From Polyangiaceae bacterium (GTDB taxonomy: Bacteria > Myxococcota_A > Polyangia > Polyangiales > Polyangiaceae), in NCBI GenBank assembly GCA_029261965.1, contig JAJDAH010000199.1, positions 1-48,083 of the forward strand: a DNA stretch of 48,083 nucleotides, read 5' to 3'. The notes below the pieces were generated by a model. That model saw only the letters and a program-made list of their open reading frames with translations. It was not told the DNA's origin and did not search any database. The first letter of the stretch is position 1. Each line of letters begins with the position of its first letter. The position numbers and the translations under genes are program-made. Below, piece by piece: positions 29,920 to 38,300 of this stretch.

Positions 29920-30510
29920 CCACTTCCGGAAATCCGCGACGGCGTTGGGGGTGTTCGCGTAGCTCTTCGTATCGCTGTGGCAGCTGGTGCACTTGAGCTT
30001 CTCGCCGCCATCTCGCGCCTTTTTCACGATGACGCGCATCAAATCCTTCGCTGCGGCTTGACCACCCTTGTTGCACGCAGACTTCACCGAGCCGAAGGCG
30101 AAGCTCTTGCGCTTGCATGGGTTCGGCCCCGAATACGCCTCGACCTCGGGCTTCTTTTCCTCGGGTTTCTTCTCGGTGGGCTTCGCTGCTTTGCCTCCTG
30201 CAGCCTTCGTGTCGGCTTCCTTCTTCTCTTCGGCCTTCTCTTCCTCTTCTTCCGCTTCTTCCCCACCACCGTCCGCGTCGTCTTTGGCCTCTTCTTCTTC
30301 AGACTCCTCGGCCTTTTCCTCTTCTTTCGGCGGTTCGGCGGACGCGGCGGGCTCGGCGGAAGGCGTCGCCTCTGGCTCCGCCGGCTTCTTGTCCTCGCAG
30401 GCAACGGCCAGGGATGCGCCGAGCACGAGAGCAGTCACGAGAGTGATGTTGCCGAATGCAGGGTGGACGGTCACGAGCAGCCTCCTCGAAGTGGACGTGG
30501 GGCGCGCCAT
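29905..30510 (-). CDS. Lipoprotein with an acidic linker and a single c-type haem motif
   Basis: A 201-residue exported protein. Signal peptide with lipidated Cys38 (ASLAVAC). Residues 45-130 are an extreme Glu/Lys/Ala-rich stretch of low complexity. The C-terminal part has two Cys (NPCKRKS, SACNKGG) and one CTSCH motif, Cys174 to His178, that would bind haem c. No Met or His follows the motif that could be a distal ligand in the last 23 residues, so either haem is bound by an upstream residue (Met around 155) or haem is not bound. ATG 30510 is taken; the frame upstream encodes no signal peptide. Role unknown, perhaps electron transfer. Confidence 0.75.
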   Translation of the reverse strand: MARPTSTSRRLLVTVHPAFGNITLVTALVLGASLAVACEDKKPAEPEATPSAEPAASAEPPKEEEKAEESEEEEAKDDADGGGEEAEEEEEKAEEKKEADTKAAGGKAAKPTEKKPEEKKPEVEAYSGPNPCKRKSFAFGSVKSACNKGGQAAAKDLMRVIVKKARDGGEKLKCTSCHSDTKSYANTPNAVADFRKWLTAK

Positions 30511-30707
30511 GTCTGCGCGCTCGGGGGGCTTACGGATAACCCCTCCGAACCGTTTCCACAATTTGTGCGCGCAAGAGAAAGATCCACCGAGGCAGAAAAC
30601 CTGGGGTCCAACGGAGGGCGAAAAGTTGCATCGGGGCTGAAAATCCAGCTATTTCGAGCTGAACTCCGCTGCTGAAGGCCGGCCTAGACCGTAGAATTTC
30701 CCTCGTG

Positions 30708-31040
30708 ATGACAGACGTATCCAATCGTGGGATCCGGGCCTCGGCCGAGTTCCCGGTAGTCGAGCACGCCGGCCGCTTTCAGTTTTACGTGCGCGGCTTG
30801 AACATCTCGACGTCAGGCTGCCTGGTCAATCGCGGCGACCTACCGCTGCGAGAGGATCACGTCGTCGAGCTCGAGATCCACCTCCCCGAACGCGAAACGC
30901 CGATGCGCGTGCTCGCCTCGACCGTTTGGACGAAGGGCTCGCTCGAGGGACTGAAGTTTCTCGGTCTGAACGACGCGGATCGCCTGACCTTGGCCGAAGG
31001 GCTCGATTCGATCTCGGCGCAGGGCGGCGACCTGGAGTAG
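30708..31040 (+). CDS. PilZ-domain protein
   Basis: A 110-residue single-domain protein. It has the c-di-GMP-binding features of PilZ: the Arg-containing N-terminus (SNRGIRASAEFPV), the NxSxxG motif as LNISTSGCLV, and strands VELEIHLP and RVLASTVWTKG. The first motif, usually RxxxR, has only a partial match, so ligand binding is uncertain. GTG 30705 is an alternative start one codon earlier. It would act in the cytoplasm as a second-messenger reader. It stands alone and converges with the glycosyltransferase fusion. Confidence 0.85.
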   Translation: MTDVSNRGIRASAEFPVVEHAGRFQFYVRGLNISTSGCLVNRGDLPLREDHVVELEIHLPERETPMRVLASTVWTKGSLEGLKFLGLNDADRLTLAEGLDSISAQGGDLE

Positions 31041-31043
31041 GGC

Positions 31044-31075
31044 GGCGACCCTCGAGGACGGCGACCCTCGAGGAC
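31044..31075. repeat. 16-bp tandem duplication
   Basis: ggcgaccctcgaggac is repeated exactly at 31044-31059 and 31060-31075 in the gap between two convergent genes. The sequence ggcggcgacc is also present just before, in the end of the PilZ gene, suggesting slippage. Confidence 0.85.
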
Positions 31076-31095
31076 GGCGCGATTGAGAGGGAGCG

Positions 31096-33294
31096 TCAGC
31101 TCGAGCGAGACGCTGTCTTCGGCGCGCCAGATTGAAAGTCGACGCCCAGTTTCGACACACTCGCGAGACGTTTTCCCGTCGGGATGAGTTCGACGTTCTC
31201 GACGAACTCGACGTCGATCTGCATCTCCTCGCCGAGGTACTGGCGAAACGTGGCGAGGATTTCCTCGAGCACGTCGTCGGAGTACCTGCCGCCTTTGACG
31301 ACGCGAAACGACATCGCGTGCGGTTGCTCTTGCACGACTTGAAACCGCTGGATCGCGTGGTCGAACTCCTTGAGGTAGTGAGCAAAAAACGTCCCCGGCA
31401 GATACCGCCCATCGGTACCTTGGATGATTGATTGAACGCGCCCCTCGATGTCTCCGATGAGCGGGAGACCTCGGCCGCAGGCGCAAGAGCGCGAGGGATC
31501 TGTCGCCACGGCGAGATCCCCGATTCGGTATCGGATGAAGGGTAGACAGTAGTTGTTCAGATCCGTGATGACGACCTCGCCGACTTCGCCGGGCGGGGCG
31601 GGCTCTCCGTTGCGAAGTATCTCGACGATGTAGCCCTCGCCGACGACGTGATGGCCCGAATGGGCATCGCACTCGTAGGCGATGCCGCTGAATTCCCGGG
31701 CGCCATACTTGTCGAAAACCTTGCAACCGAAGGCTTCTTCGATGAGTCGCCGGCTCGGCGCCGGAAGCGTTTGTGCGCTACTCATCAACGCCTTCGGTCG
31801 TACGTCGACACGTCCGCGGCTCTTCAAGTACTGCGCGAGAAAGTCGAGCGCCTCGGCGTAACCATCCATCAAGACGGGCTGCCAATCGGCGATCTCGCGC
31901 ACCATCTCGTCGAGCTTGTGCTCGCTCATTTCGAACACCGGAACGAATTTCCTCCGGCTGAGCCACGCGTCGAGCATTTCTTGGCGCGCCTGAGTCGGCG
32001 ACATGCCCAGCGTCTGGTGCCACAGCCGCACGGTCCGGTCACCGAACTGGTACCCCGTCCATTCCTGGGCTCTGAGCGTCGCCGCCCACCGAAACTCGAG
32101 CTGCGACCGGTCCGCGTAGCAGACGAACGGCTCGCCCGTCGAACCGCTCGTCGTGATCTTGAGAACGGTATCCTTGTCGTGGTTCTCGCTCAACATGTCG
32201 AAGTACAAATGCTCGCGAACGTCGTCCTTGGTCAGGAAATCGAGCTTGTGCAAATCGTCCTGGCCGCGCACGTCTTCGGGGCGGAGCTTGTTTCGCCGCA
32301 TGGATTCCCGGTAAAACGGCACGTTTCGGTAGGCGTGGCGAACCAAGCGCCGGAGCTTCTCGTCTTGGAGCTCGCGGAGCTGGCTGGGCTCGAGCCACTG
32401 GGTCTGCCGGAGCGCGTCGTAGTCCTGCTCGACGTCGCGGGTGATCATCCAATGCGTTTCGTCGAAGACGCCGAGATACCCCTTCCAGTGCAGACGACGC
32501 GAAGGCGACAGCTTCGGGCTTCGGTCGACGACCGGGTGGCGCCGCAAGAATTGCTCGGACACGTCGTGCGGACGGCGCCGGACGCGGTACTCCCACGCGG
32601 CCTTACCGAGGTCGACAACGCTCCTGGCTGCGGCGGTGTACGCGATGTCGTCGAGGAAGCTCTTTCCCGAGCGACGGCGCTCGAACAGTGTTTCGACCTG
32701 TTTGTACGAGTACCCCTTGGCGTGCGCCGCGACCATGATGAAGGACTGCCAATAGGAGTAGGTGCCCCGATAGGTGAGCAGGTCCTCCATGACCTCTTTG
32801 GAGCAGATGACGAAACCGCTCTTGTTGTCCTGGAGCGACATGCCGAACGCCTTGTTGAGCATGAGGTTGAACCCTCGGCTCAAATGGTAGCGAGCGTCGC
32901 GGCGGCGCCCGACGGCGCTTCGCCAGCCCTGTACGACGTCGACGCTGTGCTCGTAGAGCTCTCGATACAACCGCAGCAGGTCCTCAGGCTGGTATTGGAG
33001 GTCGGCGTCGATGATGGCCACAATCGGCGCTCGCGCTGCGGTCGTGCCGCTCCTCCACGCCTCGGCGATACCGCGATTGCTCGGGTGATACGCCCCGATC
33101 ACCCGACCGGGATAGGCTCGTTCCAGAGCTTCGATCGCGGCGCGCGTGCCATCCGTGCTGCCATCGTCGACGAGCACCAACTCGCCGGGAAGCTCTCCGC
33201 GGTCGAACACCGCGAGCACACGCCGCGCGAGTTCGGGGACGTTCGTCTCCTCGTTGAAACAAGGCGCGATGACCGTAAGCGCGAGATCGCTCAT
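31096..33294 (-). CDS. Fusion of a family-2 glycosyltransferase with a CapK/phenylacetate-CoA-ligase-like adenylating domain
   Basis: A 732-residue protein with two halves. Residues 1-235 are a GT2 domain of the polyprenol-phosphate sugar transferase type: TVIAPCFNEETNVPEL, DDGSTDGT at 43-50, DAD at 96-98, and no membrane segment. Residues 290-732 are a CapK/PaaK-type AMP-forming domain: RNVPFYRE, the P-loop TTSGSTGEP (381-389), DKYGAREFSGIAYEC, LPFIRYRIGDLA, and a C-terminal cap with GRVQSIIQG. CapK genes often lie in polysaccharide clusters but stand alone; this fusion I have not met. Its ATG follows the stop of the crotonase gene with no gap, so both are coupled. Joint work on a lipid-linked or acyl-modified sugar is inferred. 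Confidence 0.9.
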   Translation of the reverse strand: MSDLALTVIAPCFNEETNVPELARRVLAVFDRGELPGELVLVDDGSTDGTRAAIEALERAYPGRVIGAYHPSNRGIAEAWRSGTTAARAPIVAIIDADLQYQPEDLLRLYRELYEHSVDVVQGWRSAVGRRRDARYHLSRGFNLMLNKAFGMSLQDNKSGFVICSKEVMEDLLTYRGTYSYWQSFIMVAAHAKGYSYKQVETLFERRRSGKSFLDDIAYTAAARSVVDLGKAAWEYRVRRRPHDVSEQFLRRHPVVDRSPKLSPSRRLHWKGYLGVFDETHWMITRDVEQDYDALRQTQWLEPSQLRELQDEKLRRLVRHAYRNVPFYRESMRRNKLRPEDVRGQDDLHKLDFLTKDDVREHLYFDMLSENHDKDTVLKITTSGSTGEPFVCYADRSQLEFRWAATLRAQEWTGYQFGDRTVRLWHQTLGMSPTQARQEMLDAWLSRRKFVPVFEMSEHKLDEMVREIADWQPVLMDGYAEALDFLAQYLKSRGRVDVRPKALMSSAQTLPAPSRRLIEEAFGCKVFDKYGAREFSGIAYECDAHSGHHVVGEGYIVEILRNGEPAPPGEVGEVVITDLNNYCLPFIRYRIGDLAVATDPSRSCACGRGLPLIGDIEGRVQSIIQGTDGRYLPGTFFAHYLKEFDHAIQRFQVVQEQPHAMSFRVVKGGRYSDDVLEEILATFRQYLGEEMQIDVEFVENVELIPTGKRLASVSKLGVDFQSGAPKTASRSS

Positions 33295-34080
33295 CTACGT
33301 CTTTCGGGCGCGCTTCTCGAGAAACGCGGCGACGGCGGCACGATGCTCTTCGGAGTCCACCGAGAGCATGTACTGATCCGTGTCCATGTGGATGACCGAC
33401 GCATCGCCTGCCGACGCAATGGCGTTGATGCTGCGCTTGATAGATTGCGCCGCGAAGGGAGGTTTCTCGGCGTAGGCGCGAGCGAGCTCGAGCGCGCGCT
33501 CGCGTAGTTTCGACTCCGGGATCAACTCGTCGAAAAAACCCCATTGCACCAGAGTTTCCGCCGGAACCTTTTCTCCGAGAACCACCATGCGCTTGGCGCG
33601 CGCGGGACCGACGAGCCGCACGCAAAGTGGAAGCGCTCCCCAGCTCAGGTTCATACCCAGATCGATTTCCGGGTATCCAGCTACGGAGCCCTCGGCGCCG
33701 AGACGAAAATCGCACGCCGTTGCGATGCAGGCGCCGCCCCCGAGCGCTCCACCGTGGATGGCGCAAATCGTGATCGGGTTCATCTCGTGGATCGCTCGGA
33801 TCATCGTGGGGCCCACGCGGAACCGACGCCAACGCGCACCGTGCGACCCCGAGGTACGGTCGCCCTGTTCGGCGTCGGCGAGATCCGCGCCAGCGGTGAA
33901 GTATCGCCCCGCCCCTCGAAAAATTACGGCCCGCACTGCTTCGTCCGCGCTCAGCTCGCCCGCGACCGCGGTGATCTCGCGCATGAGTGCCACGCTGAGC
34001 GCATTGAGGCGCTCGGGGCGGTTCAGGGTGACTACCGCGACGGGACCGTCGCGCTCGACCTCGAGTGACTCGTAAACCAT
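33295..34080 (-). CDS. Enoyl-CoA hydratase/isomerase family protein
   Basis: A 261-residue crotonase-fold enzyme of normal length. The oxyanion-hole segments are FRGAGRYFTAGADL and IHGGALGGGACIATACD. The catalytic-Glu region reads GYPEIDLGMNLSWG, so a hydratase-type acid/base Glu is present, unlike the crotonase at 19483. It starts at ATG 34080 and ends exactly where the GT2-CapK fusion begins, so both come from one transcript. It would act on a CoA thioester, which fits an adenylating partner that makes one. Substrate unknown. Confidence 0.92.
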   Translation of the reverse strand: MVYESLEVERDGPVAVVTLNRPERLNALSVALMREITAVAGELSADEAVRAVIFRGAGRYFTAGADLADAEQGDRTSGSHGARWRRFRVGPTMIRAIHEMNPITICAIHGGALGGGACIATACDFRLGAEGSVAGYPEIDLGMNLSWGALPLCVRLVGPARAKRMVVLGEKVPAETLVQWGFFDELIPESKLRERALELARAYAEKPPFAAQSIKRSINAIASAGDASVIHMDTDQYMLSVDSEEHRAAVAAFLEKRARKT

Positions 34081-34118
34081 CGCTCGCAGAGTTCGCGCCG
34101 CTCGTGCTCCAGCGGGGC

Positions 34119-34478
34119 TCAGGCGCAGCTGACGGTTACGCCGTGCGTGTGAGCGTTGCTGTTGTCGGAGGTGACGTTGATCGTGCGACCGCCGGCGAGA
34201 GACGCGAAGCGATCGGCGGAAATCGTCACGGTGTGGCTGTGTCCGGCTCCGCCGGCGATGTCGTAGGTCTTGGTCTCGCCCGCCGCCACGTCGGCCGCCG
34301 ACACGGTGAGGGTGTGGCCGTGATTCGCCGAAATGGTGGAGCTCGTGCCGTTGTCGACGCAATTGCCGCCGGATTCTTCGCCACCGCCGCCGCCGCACCC
34401 AGCGCCGGCGCTCAAACCGAGCGCCCCACCCGCCACGGCGAGAGAGGCGCGAAAAAACTCCTTCCGAGTCATCTGCAT
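34119..34478 (-). CDS. Small exported protein with three HxH motifs
   Basis: A 119-residue protein I do not recognise. It opens MQMTRKEFFRASLAVAGGALGL, which resembles a twin-arginine signal (TRKEFFR, Arg-Lys in place of Arg-Arg), with a lipobox Cys28. A Gly-rich linker follows. The mature domain of about 80 residues is beta-rich and repeats a strand with HxH three times: HGHTLTV (53-55), HSHTVTI (80-82) and THGVTVSCA (His110 and His112). Ser/Thr-rich strands alternate. The histidines may bind a metal. The start ATG 34478 is fixed by AAGGAG six bases upstream. It sits 38 bp downstream of the crotonase, on the same strand. Confidence 0.75.
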   Translation of the reverse strand: MQMTRKEFFRASLAVAGGALGLSAGAGCGGGGGEESGGNCVDNGTSSTISANHGHTLTVSAADVAAGETKTYDIAGGAGHSHTVTISADRFASLAGGRTINVTSDNSNAHTHGVTVSCA

Positions 34479-34566
34479 CGCGGGCTCCTTGTGCTTAAAG
34501 TGCGCGAACGGACACGTGACAGTAGTCGAGAACGGCGGTAGAGCGAAGCGACTCGAGCAATCGGCA

Positions 34567-35310
34567 ATGAAAGCGGTCAAGTGGCTTCTGGTCGGGGTAT
34601 TCGCTGTCTTGTCGCAGTGCAGCCCGACGCTTCCTTCATCTACCCCGCTCGGGGGAGAAGACGAGGGCGAGCCCGATGCACCCGATGGGAGCGCGCCGAA
34701 AAAACGCGACGCCGGTCTGGAAAGTGCGCCGACGCCGCCTCCCTCGGTCGAGGCACCGGCCGACTCCGGGGTCGACGCCGAAGACGCCGAGGCCGACGCC
34801 CTCGACGCGCAGGTGGATGCCGACGCGAGCCGCGCCCCGAACCCGACGGCGGCCGCGGAACCCTGCAAGAACTCCGAGGGCAATCCGCCCGGTTGCGGCC
34901 AGATGTCGGACCAATGCCCCGGCGGCAAATCGGTGACCTACCTCTGCCAAGCGATGCGGAAAGTCCTTCAGCCGAGACCGGCCGAGAAGATCATCGCTTG
35001 TTTCGCGAAGGCGGCGGCGGCCGGTGAGCTTTGCGGCAAAGACGAGGCGATCGAAAACTGCGTGCGCGTCATGCTGAAGGGCTCCTGCGCCGAAAAGGAC
35101 ACGGAAAAGTTCTGCACGGGCATCGAGCAGGCGTGCCCGAACAGGTCGAAGTTGACTCCGGAGTTCAACAGAGAAAACTGCGTCAAGGGATTCTCGGCGA
35201 TGCGACCCGAGTATCGAAACGATCTCGCCGAGTGCTTGAAGAAGAGCTGCGACCTTTCGGACTGCGCTGGCATGACCCTGATGAAATCCGGCATCATGCC
35301 AGGTGGCTGA
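34567..35310 (+). CDS. Cys-rich lipoprotein
   Basis: A 247-residue exported protein of unknown function. Signal peptide KAVKWLLVGVFAVLSQC (Cys18 lipidated), then a long Asp/Ala/Pro linker to residue 95. The mature domain has about 14 Cys in spacings such as CKNSEGNPPGCGQMSDQC, FCTGIEQAC and SCDLSDC, which suggests several disulphides and a small helical Cys-stabilised fold. Such proteins recur in this window. The start is ATG 34567 because the upstream frame is antisense to the HxH gene. It is divergent from the HxH gene by 88 bp. Confidence 0.75.
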   Translation: MKAVKWLLVGVFAVLSQCSPTLPSSTPLGGEDEGEPDAPDGSAPKKRDAGLESAPTPPPSVEAPADSGVDAEDAEADALDAQVDADASRAPNPTAAAEPCKNSEGNPPGCGQMSDQCPGGKSVTYLCQAMRKVLQPRPAEKIIACFAKAAAAGELCGKDEAIENCVRVMLKGSCAEKDTEKFCTGIEQACPNRSKLTPEFNRENCVKGFSAMRPEYRNDLAECLKKSCDLSDCAGMTLMKSGIMPGG

Positions 35311-35330
35311 CGCCGCGCGGCGGGCTTTGT
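35311..35330. terminator. Weak hairpin between convergent genes
   Basis: cgccgcgcggcg is a 12-bp perfect palindrome directly after the stop of the Cys-rich lipoprotein gene and before ggctttgt. A four-pair stem and short T-run are weak evidence for a terminator on the plus strand. Confidence 0.25.
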
Positions 35331-35355
35331 CGGTCGCGAAAGAGTTGGCCGTGGG

Positions 35356-38300
35356 TCAAACGAGAGCGGAGTACCCCGGCGTACTCATCTCGAGGCACCG
35401 GTCGACGTTGAGCACGCCCTCGGTCGCGAAGTAATGACTGGTTTGCTCGAGCAACCGCTGACCTTCGTCGCCACCCAAAAGCTGCCCTCGGCGACGACGC
35501 GCACACGCGGCGAGATAACCCATGTCGCACGCGTCCAGACCGGAGATCGCTTCGGACAACTCGCGCTCTGCCGTTTCCGCATGACCGCGAAGCGCGGCGA
35601 TGCTCGCCCCGAGTAGGCTACTCATTGCCGGCGCGTGCCGCTGCGGCTCCTTCGCGAGTCGCGACTTGTTGGTTTCGGCGATCGTCATCAGCTGTTTGCG
35701 ATCGATACCAGCCTCGGCGGCAGCGATGGCGCTGAGGGCCTGTTCAAAGGTGGAGAACGCCCGCACCATGTTGACCCGCAGCAGGTGGGACTGTTCGAGG
35801 CGGGGGTATTCCCGCTGAAAGCGCGCCCAACCGGCTTGGGGATCGGCGAGGTAGCGCTCGACGGATGCCGCGGAGATCAACGCACCCCAGTGCCCCGCGG
35901 TGAAACGATCCTGGCCGTATGACCGAGCCACGTCGAGCGCAAACTCGAGCGCCCCCGAAGCATCGTCGTCGCACAGTACCGAAATGGTGTTCGGATAGAT
36001 GAGGTTCATCAGCCCAAAGAGATCCTCGCGTTCGCGCGCGTCCTTCACGAGCGCCGGCACCCGGCGGCGAGTCTCGGCGAGCTGGCCGCTCAAGATCATC
36101 GCGTTCGTGCTCTGCGCACGGGCGACGGCGAGCTCCCAGGCTACGGCGCGGCACCGCTTGCTCAAGATCGCCTCGGCTTCGTCGAGCAGGGTGATCGACG
36201 GTCGCCATTCGCCGCCGTAGAGCCTCACCAAACCCGCGGCGACCTTGGCCAGCGCGAGCGCATGGGGCTCGTCCATTTTGACCGCGAGGCGCTCTGCCGT
36301 GCGCACGAGCTCGTTGGCACGACGGCGCGAGCCGTCTCCGACGGCAGAGACGTTTGCCGCTTCGAGAGCCACCGCACGACAAATTCGCACGGGCTCTCCG
36401 GCTTGGAGCGCGAGCAGCAAGTAGCGCGTCGAAAAGTCGGCTCCTCGCACGACGTCGCCGAGAGACAAGCCGATGGTCGCGGTGAAAACGGCGTCCACGC
36501 GAGTGAGCTCACGGCGAGCAATCTTCTTCTCTGGCCGCTCGCGAAACTTCAAACCTCGAAGCCGCAACCGAGCGCTGTGGTACACGAGCGACGCGATCGT
36601 CGCCGCCTGGGTCTCGGGGTACTTGATGTCGATCTCGCGCAGCACACGACGAAGCGTCGCCACTCCCACCGCCTCGCGGCCGCTCTTCAGGTAGAATTCC
36701 GCGGCGAGTCGGCGCAAGTCGAGCGCCTCCTCCGGTGGCGCGCTGTTGCAAGCGTCGATGTACGCGTCCGCGGCGTCCGCGCCAAGACCCGCGCTGGCCA
36801 GAGCCACACCCGCGCGGCGCAAAAGCTCGTGAGGCGGCGTGCCGGCGCCGAGATCCACCGCGAGGCGGTAGAGCTTCGCCGCTCGGCGGAAAGCGAGACC
36901 GCTGGCGGCTTCGTCGGCGGCAATGACGACATGACGACGCGCCTGATCGCGTTCGCCGGCCGCCAGGTAGTGCTCGACGAGCTCGCCGGCCTCCGCGCGA
37001 CCACCGTCCTCGAGCACGCGCGCCAGACGCCCGTGCCACTTACGGCGACGTTCGGGCGGAAGAGCGGCGCGTACGGTTTCCCGGATGCGCGCATGAAACG
37101 TCTCCGCTTCGTCGCGATCGCTCAACCCGTGCGTACGTACGAGCTTCGACGATCGGAGCGCTGCGGCCACCGTCCGGTTCTTCTGTTCGAATCCCGCCGC
37201 CTTTTCGGCGACGCGGTGTTCCAGCGGGCCATTGGCCACGGCAAAAACCTCGAGAAGGGTTCGAGCCTCATCCGGTAGCCTGCTCACGCGATCGCGAACG
37301 ACCTCTTCGAGCGACACCGACTCGAGCTCGCCGCGATCCCCCCGGGCCCGGCGCTCTTGCTGCCACCGCACGAGCTCGGTCAAGAAGAACGGAATGCCTT
37401 GCGACTCGCGGGCGATGGCGCGGGCGACGTCCGAGCTCAGCGGCGCCTCGTCGACGATCGACGCACGCGCGAGATCGATGGCCTCGTGGTCCGAAAGAGT
37501 GCCGACTTCGATTTCCGAATCGGCGACACCCGGAGCTTCGCTCACGAAGGTCGCGAGTTGCTCGACCGCCTCTCGCGACTCGGCGTTCTCGTCTCGATAG
37601 CTGAGAACGAGCAGCACCGGCGGGGCGTCCGCCGCGCCGAGCATGTCGCGAATGAGCTCGATGCTGTCGCTGTCACCCCACTGCATGTCGTCGATGTGCA
37701 GGATCAGCTGACGATTTTTGCACACGTTGCTGACCAAGTCTCGAAAGGCCTTGAACGCGCGCAACCGCATCTCGCGGGGCTCGGCGTTTTCGCGAGGGTC
37801 GTCGGTTCGCGGGGCGAGATCGAAGGCGGCCACGTTTCGGAGCACCGGGAACACTCGAGACAGATCGTGTGAACCTTCGGGAACGAGCGGTTGCGCGTCG
37901 GGGTCCGCCAGACGCATCAGCCATCGGCTGAGGTCGTCGACCACGCTGTCGAGCGCTTTGAATGGAACCGACTCGCGCTCGTAACATCGGCCCGAGAGAA
38001 CGAGCACGCCTGCCCGTTCTGCCGCGTGCGCCGTGAACTGCTGAAGCAGCGTCGACTTGCCCATCCCGGATTTTCCACGCACGAACACCACGACCGGCTG
38101 TTCTTTCCCAGCGAGATCGAGCGCGGCTTCGAGTTTTTCGAGGTGGTTGCGGCGGCCGACGAACGGCGCCGACTTGGTTCCCGTGGTGGTCGTCTCGCCC
38201 GAGCCGAGGATCGCGAGAATTTCTTCTCCGGTCGGTCGGTCCTCGGCGCTCTTCGAGAGCAACGCCACGCAGAGATCGTTGATGTCGTTCGGGACGCCGG

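Noticed and set aside
37185-37195. GTTCGAATCCC on the plus strand, like a tRNA T-arm.
   Set aside because: It lies inside the kinase gene and no acceptor, D or anticodon stems can be built around it.
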